NCBI GenBank assembly: GCA_002746685.1
Contig: PDQK01000026.1
Coordinates: 62,001-126,000, forward strand
Direction: 5' to 3'
DNA: 64,000 nt
DNA from: Desulfobulbus propionicus
Lineage (GTDB): Bacteria; Desulfobacterota; Desulfobulbia; Desulfobulbales; Desulfobulbaceae
Shown: positions 46,267 to 54,524 of the stretch, piece after piece
How the letters are laid out: every line of letters starts with the position of its first letter
How positions within the stretch are numbered: position 1 is the stretch's first letter
The notes under the pieces: model-generated
What the model was told of the DNA's origin: nothing
Database searches by the model: none
Seen by the model: the letters and a program-made list of their open reading frames with translations, nothing else
Program-made: the position numbers and the translations under genes

Positions 46267-48816
46267 TTAAGACAAAGAAATGCCAGGAAAAAGCTCCTCC
46301 GCTTTTTGCGGTTTTCCCAGATAAAACCCCTGGTGTTTATCCACCTTGAGACTGGTTGTGATTTGCAGAATCTCTTTTGAATGGATAAATTCTGCAATGG
46401 TCTTGATCTTGAGATCCCTGGCAAAACTAATAATAGCCTTACAGATAGCAAGGCTTTTGATTTCCGTGTCTATGTCCTTAATAAGGGAACCATCAATTTT
46501 TATATAATCGGGATTAATCCTGGTTAAATGTAAAAAATTGGAATAGCCGCTGCCAAAATCATCAACAGCAATTCTTACCCCCAGGGTTCTGAATCGTTTG
46601 ATTTGCTGAATTGTTGTTGCATAATCCTGAAAAACTTCGCTCTCCAGAATTTCCAGAATAAGTTTTTCACCCATATCATATTCTTTGATCATTTCGAGCA
46701 GATATTCGACAGTCTTGGTATTTGCAAGGTCAAAAAAAGATAAATTGATTGCAACCATGCTGTCCAGCTTTTGAAAAATTTCAAAAGACTTTTTTATTAC
46801 CCGCCTGGTAAGGTAAGAGTAGTATGTAGTATGCTTGATTACATCCAGGAAATGAAACGGGGTTAAGGTACGGTTATCCTTGGTTTTAATTCGAACAAGA
46901 GCTTCATAGTAGGAAACCGTTTCTCCTTCAAAAACCGGTTGAAAAAATGGTATAACCCTGTCACTCTCCAGGGCATCCTTGACCATTTTTACAATTTCTA
47001 TATCATGCTCATACTGTTGCTTGATGTTGAGTTTCTCGCTATATATGACAAAACTTTTATGATGTTTTTTTGCATAGTTCAATGCCATGTCAGCATGTTC
47101 AAGCTGATTTCTTCCATTCTTTTCGTTGGATATACCAATGGTTACAGAAATGGCACATTGTAATGTAGTTCCTCTTGTTATGAAGGAAAAGTTTTTAGCC
47201 TCGATATTCTGGACAATTTTTTGGGCAAGGCTCAAACATTTTTCTTGAGCTTGTTCTGATATATTGAGAAGGGCAAAAGTGTTCCCGGAAAGTCGAAAGA
47301 TGTTTACAGGCTCGATAGTATTTTTCAGAAAGGCGGCAAAGGACTGCAAGATAAGATTGCCAACTGACTCGCCATATAAATCATTGATGGCATGAAAATT
47401 TCGAATATCAATGAGCATGATACCTCTGGGGTTTTTCTCCTCGATTTCCTGGAGCAAGGATGTTCTGTTCCTGAGACCGGTAAGGGAATCTTTGTAGAGC
47501 ATTTCCTCCATGATTTTATTTCTATATTCCACCCGATCAAGCTGCTCCCTGATCTTGTTTTTATGTCCTATCAGGCGTATCTGATTTTGCAGTACCTCAT
47601 GAATGATATCCTGTTCTTTCTGGTTTTTCCTGATGCTTGCAGGAGGTTCTGGAGATACTTTATCTTCTTGCTGTCGGAGCTTTTTCCCGGAAGAACAGGG
47701 GACATTTTCGGATTCACTGAGAAAAAGCAGAACCATTGTCAGATTACAAAAGCGCGCTCTTGCTCCCTTTTCCTTGATAAATTCTCCAAAGGAAAAGAAA
47801 CCGTTTACCGGGGCAATTTGGGGAAAATCCTGGATGTCCTGGGTCAATTTGTCGCTGAGTATTGATTTTCTCCCGGCACAGGAAAATATAAAGACAGCAT
47901 CCCACTGGCTGCATATTCCATTGAATATTTTGCTTCCATTGCGCAACATCTTGTCAACATTTGCTATGCCGAATCGAGCCTTTTCACCCTCCATGAGATT
48001 TCCGGCAAAGCCAAGAACACCATCAGAATATCGTTTTACAACCGATCTTGCCAGAATCTCCCCATTCCGGTTAACCACCATGGGAATTTGTGCGCAAATC
48101 TCAAGCAGTTTATTGTCTGTATGCAGGCCCAACTGTTCGGAATACAAGACTGCAGGCGGGACATCATTGATTTTTTTGACGATATTTCCCTGAGATTCGG
48201 TAATGACAAACTCTTCATCCAGGACATCGCAATCAAATGCCGACCTCGCTTTTACCCGCAAGGTATCGGAGTATAACCCAACAGCCACAGCACCCTTATC
48301 AAGAATTTCCTCCTGATACACTATATGGGTCTGGGCAAAAGAATAATTATCTGCCGCAAGCCCTCCAGCAACCACAATGTCTCCGACCTGACTCTCAAGG
48401 CCGGTCAAAAGCTCTTCTCCATTTACAGACAAGCCTTCACCGAAAAGAATTACTGCCTTCAAATCCGGTTTTTGCAGTTTCCGCCCCAGATGAACGCCTT
48501 TTTCGAAAGAGTTATAGGATGGATCGTCTGATTTTTCTATTTGCAGGGTCGTTTTCTCAAAATACAGTATCGAAACCAGAAGACTTTCTTCCAGTATCTG
48601 GTTGTTAAGTATTCCACCGTCAGTGGTTGTGCCGATAATAATACACTGAGGGATGACTGTTCTGATCAATTCAAGTACGTTCTGAATATATCGAATATTC
48701 TGGTTTCCAGTAAATATCTGAACCAGGATATGGGGATCGTTTAACGGGATTTGTGTATTGTGCAGGTCTTTGAGGAATTGATTTTCTGTCGTGAATGCAT
48801 GCTGCAGTATTTTCAT
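46267..48816 (-). CDS. FIST sensor with degenerate GGDEF and EAL domains
   Basis: 849-residue cytoplasmic protein with no membrane helix. FIST and FIST-C sensory domains fill about residues 30-360 ('IIIGTTTDGGILN', 'VVAGGLAADNYSFAQ', 'VNGFFSFGEF'); these are thought to bind small ligands such as amino acids. A GGDEF domain (about 430-590) has 'SGNTF' in place of GGDEF and should not make c-di-GMP. The EAL domain (about 605-845) keeps 'YEALVR', 'NLSFFDL', 'LEILESE', 'VDDFGSGYSN' and 'KIDGSLI', so phosphodiesterase activity is likely. The start at 48816 follows GGGGAGGGGA; an earlier in-frame start is possible. Confidence 0.9.
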   Translation of the reverse strand: MKILQHAFTTENQFLKDLHNTQIPLNDPHILVQIFTGNQNIRYIQNVLELIRTVIPQCIIIGTTTDGGILNNQILEESLLVSILYFEKTTLQIEKSDDPSYNSFEKGVHLGRKLQKPDLKAVILFGEGLSVNGEELLTGLESQVGDIVVAGGLAADNYSFAQTHIVYQEEILDKGAVAVGLYSDTLRVKARSAFDCDVLDEEFVITESQGNIVKKINDVPPAVLYSEQLGLHTDNKLLEICAQIPMVVNRNGEILARSVVKRYSDGVLGFAGNLMEGEKARFGIANVDKMLRNGSKIFNGICSQWDAVFIFSCAGRKSILSDKLTQDIQDFPQIAPVNGFFSFGEFIKEKGARARFCNLTMVLLFLSESENVPCSSGKKLRQQEDKVSPEPPASIRKNQKEQDIIHEVLQNQIRLIGHKNKIREQLDRVEYRNKIMEEMLYKDSLTGLRNRTSLLQEIEEKNPRGIMLIDIRNFHAINDLYGESVGNLILQSFAAFLKNTIEPVNIFRLSGNTFALLNISEQAQEKCLSLAQKIVQNIEAKNFSFITRGTTLQCAISVTIGISNEKNGRNQLEHADMALNYAKKHHKSFVIYSEKLNIKQQYEHDIEIVKMVKDALESDRVIPFFQPVFEGETVSYYEALVRIKTKDNRTLTPFHFLDVIKHTTYYSYLTRRVIKKSFEIFQKLDSMVAINLSFFDLANTKTVEYLLEMIKEYDMGEKLILEILESEVFQDYATTIQQIKRFRTLGVRIAVDDFGSGYSNFLHLTRINPDYIKIDGSLIKDIDTEIKSLAICKAIISFARDLKIKTIAEFIHSKEILQITTSLKVDKHQGFYLGKPQKAEELFPGISLS

Positions 48817-48839
48817 TGACTTCCCCTCCCCTTCCACAC

Positions 48840-48879
48840 ACACAATTTTTGTGTATCATCCTGTTTTAACAGGATGATA
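48840..48879. promoter_or_regulatory. Two adjacent perfect dyads upstream of the FIST-EAL gene
   Basis: ACACAA-TTT-TTGTGT (48840-48854) is followed directly by a 26-base dyad with 12-base arms TATCATCCTGTT (48854-48865) and AACAGGATGATA (48868-48879). The pair lies 24-63 bases before the start codon at 48816, so it may be an operator or a leader hairpin controlling this gene. Confidence 0.6.
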
Positions 48880-49181
48880 TACCATGTTCGGCGTGTCTGG
48901 AACGGGATATCAAGTCCATCTATAAAACGTGGGACTTTAGATTCAAGTTTACCAACAATTAAATATCAACAATTAAATATCCTTCCTGAAGAACCCTATC
49001 ATACAACGTTATTTTTTGATATATAATTGAAAAGTTACGTGATTTTTTTATTAATAGTAATTCCGGAACGAGAAGCCGGTGGAGGACTGGATAGGTGCCC
49101 CATGTATGAGCCTTTACTTTCTTCAAGGGGGCATGAACTGGTTATCCCGGACAACCTGAAAAGCGAAAAGGAGGCAAAACC
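48880..49181. other. Gap between the FIST-EAL gene and the helicase gene
   Basis: About 300 bases without a gene. It contains a tandem 14-base direct repeat, CAACAATTAAATAT, at 48953-48966 and 48967-48980, in AT-rich DNA upstream of the dyads. The promoter for the minus-strand FIST-EAL gene is probably here. No clear terminator for the helicase was seen. Confidence 0.4.
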
Positions 49182-50681
49182 CTAATTGGACAACATCGAT
49201 TGTTTCTGAGTGGTTTCACCTTGTTTTTGCGGCTTACGACGTGGTCGTCTTCTCCGTTTTTTAGAAAGCGATTTGGGTTTAGGTTCTGGAACCTGGGCGA
49301 GCATTGTTGCTTGCGGAACAACACACTCAAAGGTTTTTCCGGTGAACTCCTCAATTTCAGGGAGATAGAAGGAACCTTCCTCGCAGGCAAAACTAATGGC
49401 CGTGCCCTGAGCCCCAGCTCTGCCGGTACGACCGATGCGATGGACATAGTTTTCAGGCTCATAGGGCAGGGTAAAGTTCACCACATGGCTGATGCCCTCA
49501 ATATGGATACCACGTCCAGCCACATCGGTTGCAATGAGGACCTTTACTTTACCAGAGCGAAATCGCTCCAACCGTTGGGTTCGTTTCTGTTGCGGTACAT
49601 CTCCGGAGAGCAGGACGCAGTCAATACGGTGGTCACGCAGCTTGTTGCTCAGGGTTTGGGCCTCATGCTTCTGGTTGGTGAAGATCATGATTCGCTCATG
49701 ATCCTGCCGGGTAATCAGGTTGTACAGAACAGTAAATTTTTCCTCAGTGGTGGTGAGGTAAATAATCTGCTCAACTGTATCAATGGGGAGTTGATCCACC
49801 TCCACGTCAACCAGTTCCACCTTGCGGCACCACTGACGCGCAAGCTGCTGCACATCCCTGTTGATGGTTGCAGAAAAGAGCAGGGTCTGGCGTTTTTCTT
49901 TGGGTTTCACCATGCCAACGATCCGACGTACATCGGGAATAAAGCCCATGTCAAGCATCCGGTCCGCCTCATCAATGACCATGATCTCGCATTGACTGAG
50001 CCTGAGCAATTTTTTCCGTACAAAGTCAAGTAACCTGCCTGGGGTAGCAACGATTATGTCACTTTTCCCCTCACTGACCCGGCTCATTTGTTTTTGGTAA
50101 TCTGTCCCGCCAAACACCTCGGTGATTTTCAGGTTGGTGTAACGGCCCAGTTTGCGGCCATCTCGAGCAATTTGAATAACCAGCTCCCGGGTGGGTGCGA
50201 TAATAAGTGCCCGGGGTTTGAAGGTGCCGTCATCGGCATATACTCGTTTTTTCGTGCTTAACCTGGCCAGAATGGTGATCAGAAAGACCGCGCTCTTACC
50301 GGTTCCGGTGTTGGCTTTGCCCACCAGATCATCACCTTTAAGAACCAGGGGCAACGATTTTTCCTGGATAGGAGTGCAGTATTGAAAGTTGAGTTCTGCA
50401 ATCCCGCGCATGAGCTTGAGCGGCAGTTTAAAATCATGAAACCTGCTCTTCCCAGGCACTGGAGTGACCTCAAATTGATCAAGACTCCATTTTGGTTTGG
50501 CCTGCTTCTTAGGTGGCTGACGGGATGTATTTTTCAGGGATTGCTTTTTTTGCTCAGTTGGTTGCTCTGCAGAGAATAGCTGTGTAACGGCAGCGTCCGG
50601 GCTGACAATGGGTTCCTGGGATTTTGAGCGACCCAGTGTATCCAGGATTTTTTTGGTAAAGGAAAACAGTTTTTTTATCAT
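49182..50681 (-). CDS. DEAD-box RNA helicase, RhlB/RhlE-like
   Basis: 499-residue ATP-dependent RNA helicase. About 75 basic, low-complexity residues precede the core, which has the Q motif 'FQYCTPIQEKSLPLVLKG', Walker A 'ANTGTGKSAVFL', 'PTRELVIQI', 'ATPGRLLDF', 'VIDEADRMLDMGF', 'LFSATI' and C-terminal 'IATDVAGRGIHI' and 'YVHRIGRTGRAG'. The tail is strongly basic ('KKRRRRPRRKPQKQ') and may bind RNA. The 'IEEFTGK' end of the core fits the RhlB/RhlE group; which one is not resolved. Likely roles: mRNA decay or ribosome assembly. Confidence 0.93.
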   Translation of the reverse strand: MIKKLFSFTKKILDTLGRSKSQEPIVSPDAAVTQLFSAEQPTEQKKQSLKNTSRQPPKKQAKPKWSLDQFEVTPVPGKSRFHDFKLPLKLMRGIAELNFQYCTPIQEKSLPLVLKGDDLVGKANTGTGKSAVFLITILARLSTKKRVYADDGTFKPRALIIAPTRELVIQIARDGRKLGRYTNLKITEVFGGTDYQKQMSRVSEGKSDIIVATPGRLLDFVRKKLLRLSQCEIMVIDEADRMLDMGFIPDVRRIVGMVKPKEKRQTLLFSATINRDVQQLARQWCRKVELVDVEVDQLPIDTVEQIIYLTTTEEKFTVLYNLITRQDHERIMIFTNQKHEAQTLSNKLRDHRIDCVLLSGDVPQQKRTQRLERFRSGKVKVLIATDVAGRGIHIEGISHVVNFTLPYEPENYVHRIGRTGRAGAQGTAISFACEEGSFYLPEIEEFTGKTFECVVPQATMLAQVPEPKPKSLSKKRRRRPRRKPQKQGETTQKQSMLSN

Positions 50682-50836
50682 AAATCAGTTGGTTACCTGT
50701 TGTTATGTCCAGCGTTACTCTTCATCTACAGGAAAAAAATGAGCAGGATAGAGCTACCTTACCAGGAATAATAACTATCGTCCTGTTTTATTTACTCCGG
50801 CCTTTTTCAGTTTCCCCTAAGAGAAGAGCTTTTCGT

Positions 50837-50865
50837 TTGACACCCTTCTATTGATTACGTATAAA
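50837..50865 (+). promoter_or_regulatory. Strong sigma-70-type promoter for the nucleoside transporter operon
   Basis: TTGACA at 50837-50842, a 17-base spacer and TATAAA at 50860-50865. It predicts a 5' leader of about 78 bases before the ATG at 50950. Confidence 0.8.
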
Positions 50866-50874
50866 AAGCTTTTG

Positions 50875-50935
50875 GAATGGTATCCAGTTCCGACTCTTGC
50901 GCCCATTGTTGCCAAAGTCGGGTAAATTCATGTAT
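50875..50935 (+). promoter_or_regulatory. Structured 5' leader of the transporter operon (unassigned)
   Basis: After the predicted start, GGAA..GG/CC..TTCC (50875-50892) is followed by a CCGACT/AGTCGG stem (about 50891-50896 with 50916-50921) and then the GGGAGGG ribosome site. Two consecutive stems in a short leader of a purine-transport operon suggest post-transcriptional control. It does not match the guanine riboswitch core I know, so no class is assigned. Confidence 0.35.
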
Positions 50936-50949
50936 TCGGGAGGGAAAGC

Positions 50950-52008
50950 ATGCGTGTTTTCAAGATGATGGTTGTACTGTTGCTCAGTTGTATTTTTGTC
51001 TCTGCTGCAGCAGCAAAAGATATAAATGCTGGTTTTGTTTATGTTTCACCTATTGGTGATGCTGGGTATTCTTTTGCTCACGATCAGGGGCGGCTTGCTG
51101 TGGAAGAGATGGAAGGGGTGAAAACCTCTTTTGTTGAGGCGGTAAAAGAAGGACCAGACTCAGAGCGTGTTATACTCAATATGGCCAGAAAAGGGTATGA
51201 CGTGATTTTTGCAACCAGTTTTGGCTACATGGACCCCATGCTCAAGGTGGCCAAGCAGTTTCCCAAGACTGTTTTCATGCATTGTTCCGGCTTTAAAAAA
51301 GCTGACAACATGAGCAACTATTTTGGTCGTATGTATCAGGCCCGCTACCTAACTGGTATGGTTGCTGGTGCCATGACTAAAAAGAACGATCTTGGTTATG
51401 TGGCAGCTTTTCCCATCCCGGAAGTTATCCGCGGCATTAACGCCTTTACCTTGGGTGCCCAGGCGGTTAACCCGGATGTTAAGGTGCGGGTGGTATGGAC
51501 CAAGACCTGGTATGACCCTGCAACGGAAAAAGAAGCTGCCAAGTCGCTTCTGGATGCCGGTGCTGACGTGATTGCCCAGCATCAGGATTCCCCTGGTCCA
51601 CAGGAAGCTGCCCAGGAAAAAGGCGTGTACTCCATTGGCTACAACTCTGATATGTCTGCCTTTGCTCCCAAGTCACACCTCACCGCACCCATCTGGAACT
51701 GGGCGCCCTACTACAAGCAGGTGGTTGAGCAGGTGCAAAACGGTACCTGGAAATCTGAATCAGCCTGGTTAGGTATGGATACAGGTACCGTGAAACTGGC
51801 TCCTTTTGGCCCCATGGTCCCTCAAGAGGTACAGGACAAGGTCGAGGCCAAGCAGAAGGAAATTGCTTCAGGCGCGTTCAAAGTCTTCACTGGCCCCATT
51901 TTTGATCAAAATGGTGCGGCGAAATATGCTGCCGGCGCGACCGCGACCGATGAAGAGATGTTGGGTATGACCTGGTTTGTCAAAGGTGTGATTGGAACCA
52001 CTGAATAA
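50950..52008 (+). CDS. BMP-family nucleoside-binding ABC transporter protein
   Basis: Periplasmic solute-binding protein of the BMP/PnrA family, which binds purine nucleosides. 352 residues with an N-terminal signal peptide ('MRVFKMMVVLLLSCIFVSAAAA'); no lipobox cysteine directly follows, so it is probably soluble. Typical features: 'FVYVSPIGDAGYSFAHDQGR', 'VIFATSFGYMDPMLKVA', 'GMVAGAMTKKNDLGYV' and 'ADVIAQHQDSPGPQEAAQEKGVYSIGYNSDM'. First gene of an operon with two permeases, gpt and the ATPase, which supports purine uptake. Confidence 0.92.
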   Translation: MRVFKMMVVLLLSCIFVSAAAAKDINAGFVYVSPIGDAGYSFAHDQGRLAVEEMEGVKTSFVEAVKEGPDSERVILNMARKGYDVIFATSFGYMDPMLKVAKQFPKTVFMHCSGFKKADNMSNYFGRMYQARYLTGMVAGAMTKKNDLGYVAAFPIPEVIRGINAFTLGAQAVNPDVKVRVVWTKTWYDPATEKEAAKSLLDAGADVIAQHQDSPGPQEAAQEKGVYSIGYNSDMSAFAPKSHLTAPIWNWAPYYKQVVEQVQNGTWKSESAWLGMDTGTVKLAPFGPMVPQEVQDKVEAKQKEIASGAFKVFTGPIFDQNGAAKYAAGATATDEEMLGMTWFVKGVIGTTE

Positions 52009-52032
52009 CAATCTGATATAGAACCGTAGCCC

Positions 52033-53100
52033 ATGCAACGGATCAGGGTAATAAAAAGACAGGAACGTCTTGGTTGGCGTTCCTGTTTTGTTTTGCTGGC
52101 AGCCATTGGGTTGTCCATTATACTCAGCGGTATTTTTTTGGCGCTACGGGGTACTCCTCCGATGGAAGGGCTTGTCACTCTTTTTACCGGCGCCTTTGGC
52201 TCACGCTGGGCCATTGAAGACAGCCTGATTAAAGCCATTCCTATTTTTTTTTGCTCCCTGGGAGTGGCCATTGCCTTTCGCCTCCAGATCTGGAACATTG
52301 GCGCGGAAGGGCAGTTTGCTCTGGGTGCCATCGGTGCCACCTGGGTAGCGCTCACCTTTCCTGACCTGCCCAAACCTCTGCTGATTCCTTTTATGATCGC
52401 TGCTGCCTGTTTGGCAGGTGGTGGATGGGGTATGGTGCCGGCAGTACTCAGGCAGCGGCTTGGAACCAACGAGATCATCGTCAGCCTGATGATGAATTAT
52501 ATTGCCATCCTGCTATTGGATTATCTGGTCTATGGTATCTGGAAAGATCCCACCAGTTTTGGTTTTCCCATGACTACGGTGTTCTCTGACCAGGCCATCG
52601 TGGGGAAGATCGGCACCACTGGGGTGAACACCGGTCTTTTTCATTGCCTTGGTTTAGGCTTTTTATTTTGGATATTTTTTACCTTCACCCGTATTGGATT
52701 TGAGCTTAAGGCCAGTGGTGATTCGGTCCGGGCAGCCCGCTACGCAGGTATCCGTTACGATTATCTGGTGGTGTTGGTTATGGTGCTGTCCGGTGCCTTA
52801 GCTGGCTGGGCTGGTTTTCTTGAAGCCTCGGCCACCATCAACCGGTTGCAGCCTTCTATCATGGTTGGATACGGCTATACCGCCATTGTGGTGGCATGGC
52901 TGGCCAGGCTTAATCCTCTGGGGATCGCGGTCACCTCGCTGCTACTGGCAGGTTTGCGTGTCGGAGTGGAAAGCCTTCAACTGGACCTCCAGGTTCCGGC
53001 TGCCTTTGGTAACATGCTTGAAGGAATCATCCTGATGACCGTGCTGGCAAGCGGTTTTTTCATCAATTATAAAATGGTTTTTACGAGGAAGGCAGCATGA
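52033..53100 (+). CDS. ABC transporter permease (nucleoside type)
   Basis: 355-residue membrane component of the BPD_transp_2 family, with about eight to ten helices. It opens with a basic cytoplasmic segment ('QRIRVIKRQERLGWRS') and a hydrophobic helix. The typical 'GVAIAFRLQIWNIGAEGQFALGAIGATW' and 'LGTNEIIVSLMMNYIAI' stretches of nucleoside permeases are visible, as is the 'ELKASGDSVRAARYAGI' coupling loop. Overlaps the second permease by four bases. Confidence 0.92.
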   Translation: MQRIRVIKRQERLGWRSCFVLLAAIGLSIILSGIFLALRGTPPMEGLVTLFTGAFGSRWAIEDSLIKAIPIFFCSLGVAIAFRLQIWNIGAEGQFALGAIGATWVALTFPDLPKPLLIPFMIAAACLAGGGWGMVPAVLRQRLGTNEIIVSLMMNYIAILLLDYLVYGIWKDPTSFGFPMTTVFSDQAIVGKIGTTGVNTGLFHCLGLGFLFWIFFTFTRIGFELKASGDSVRAARYAGIRYDYLVVLVMVLSGALAGWAGFLEASATINRLQPSIMVGYGYTAIVVAWLARLNPLGIAVTSLLLAGLRVGVESLQLDLQVPAAFGNMLEGIILMTVLASGFFINYKMVFTRKAA

Positions 53101-54017
53101 CAGCAGACATGATTGTGCCCATGCTCGCTGCAACCATTGTTGCTGGTACGCCCATTCTGTACGCCACTCTGGGTGAGATGATCACTGAAAAGGCCGGGGT
53201 GCTTAACCTGGGTGTTGAAGGGATTATGATTGTGGGCAGCTTCACCGCTTTTGTGGTGGCGCACTTCACCGGAAACCCGGTGCTTGCTTTCATTGCGGCT
53301 GGCCTTGCCGGAGCACTGGCCTCTTCCCTGCACGGTATAGTCTGCCTCATTTTCCAGGGGAATCAGGTGGTTTCTGGCTTGGCTTTGACTATTCTTGGTA
53401 GCGGATTTGCCAACTATTTTGGCACTTCGTATGTAGGGTTATCTGCCCCAGGGTTTGAACCAATGCCCATTCCTGTACTTGCTGAACTCCCGGTGGTCGG
53501 TGAGATTCTCTTTAACCATGACCCCTTGGTCTACCTGAGCTATAGTATTCCACCCTGCCTGTATCTTTTTTTTACCAACACCCGCTACGGACTGGGGTTG
53601 CGAGCAGTGGGCGAATTCCCCGGAGCTGCCAGCGCGGCAGGATTAAGCGTTTTTTATTACCGCTGGATGGGTATTCTCAGCGGTGGGATACTCATGGGGT
53701 TTGGAGGGGCCTATCTTTCCCTTGCCTATACCCATCTGTGGACCAATAACCTCACAGCGGGAAGGGGGTGGATTGCAGTGGCCCTGGTGATTTTTGCGTT
53801 CTGGCGTCCTGGCCGGGCTGTGTTTGGGGCCTACCTTTTCGGCGGGATCATGGCGTTGCAGCTTCGCTTACAGGCAACCGGTACCCAGCTGCCCTCATCA
53901 CTCTTGTTGATGTTGCCCTACGTGCTGACGGTCTTTGTTTTGGTTATCTCGTCAATGCGCCAGTCCAGATCCAGTGCACCGGCAGCGTTGGGAGTAAATG
54001 TGGAACCAACCGATTGA
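53097..54017 (+). CDS. ABC transporter permease (nucleoside type), second subunit
   Basis: 306-residue BPD_transp_2 permease that pairs with the preceding one. 'ATLGEMITEKAGVLNLGVEGIMIVG' and 'LRAVGEFPGAASAAGLSVFYYRWMGIL' are the family loop motifs; eight or so helices. The four-base overlap (ATGA) with the first permease indicates coupled translation and 1:1 assembly. It is followed by gpt after 21 bases. Confidence 0.92.
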   Translation: MTADMIVPMLAATIVAGTPILYATLGEMITEKAGVLNLGVEGIMIVGSFTAFVVAHFTGNPVLAFIAAGLAGALASSLHGIVCLIFQGNQVVSGLALTILGSGFANYFGTSYVGLSAPGFEPMPIPVLAELPVVGEILFNHDPLVYLSYSIPPCLYLFFTNTRYGLGLRAVGEFPGAASAAGLSVFYYRWMGILSGGILMGFGGAYLSLAYTHLWTNNLTAGRGWIAVALVIFAFWRPGRAVFGAYLFGGIMALQLRLQATGTQLPSSLLLMLPYVLTVFVLVISSMRQSRSSAPAALGVNVEPTD

Positions 54018-54038
54018 GAATGGAACAAAGGAAAACAT

Positions 54039-54521
54039 ATGGAAGACAATACTCAATATAAAAAGACCTATCCCATCACCTGGGAGCAGTTACATCGCGA
54101 TTCCAAAGCGCTTGCCTGGCGACTGTTGAGTCAGGAATATTTTAAAGGGATCATCGCTATTACCCGTGGTGGAATGGTACCAGCGGCAATCATCGCCCGT
54201 GAGCTGGATATCCACCTGGTGGATACCGTCTGTATCTCCAGCTATGACTGGCAGGATAAGAAAGGTGACGCGGAAATTCTCAAGCCCTTTACCGGCGAGG
54301 GGGAAGGGTGGCTCCTGGTTGACGACCTGGTGGACACTGGGCGGACAGCCCAGATTGTAAAGAAAATGGTCCCCAAGGCACATTTTGCTACGGTATATGC
54401 CAAGCCGGCAGGGCGCCCACTGGTGGATACCTTTATCACAGAGGTAAGCCAGGATACCTGGATTCTTTTTCCATGGGACTCTGAAGTGCAGTTTGTTCAA
54501 CCATTGGCTACCAACAGGTAA
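54039..54521 (+). CDS. gpt: Xanthine-guanine phosphoribosyltransferase
   Basis: Cytosolic purine salvage enzyme that joins xanthine, guanine or hypoxanthine to PRPP. 160 residues with close resemblance to enterobacterial Gpt: '[18 protein letters not shown]', '[22 protein letters not shown]', '[12 protein letters not shown]', the PRPP loop '[16 protein letters not shown]' and '[12 protein letters not shown]' with '[10 protein letters not shown]'. Its place between permease and ATPase genes of a purine-type transporter suggests that the imported compound is a base or is rapidly split to one. Confidence 0.94.
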   Translation: MEDNTQYKKTYPITWEQLHRDSKALAWRLLSQEYFKGIIAITRGGMVPAAIIARELDIHLVDTVCISSYDWQDKKGDAEILKPFTGEGEGWLLVDDLVDTGRTAQIVKKMVPKAHFATVYAKPAGRPLVDTFITEVSQDTWILFPWDSEVQFVQPLATNR

Positions 54522-54524
54522 ACA

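Noticed and set aside
50866..50949. Guanine/adenine riboswitch in the leader of the purine transporter operon
   Set aside because: The characteristic three-way-junction core sequences are absent; only two simple stems are present.
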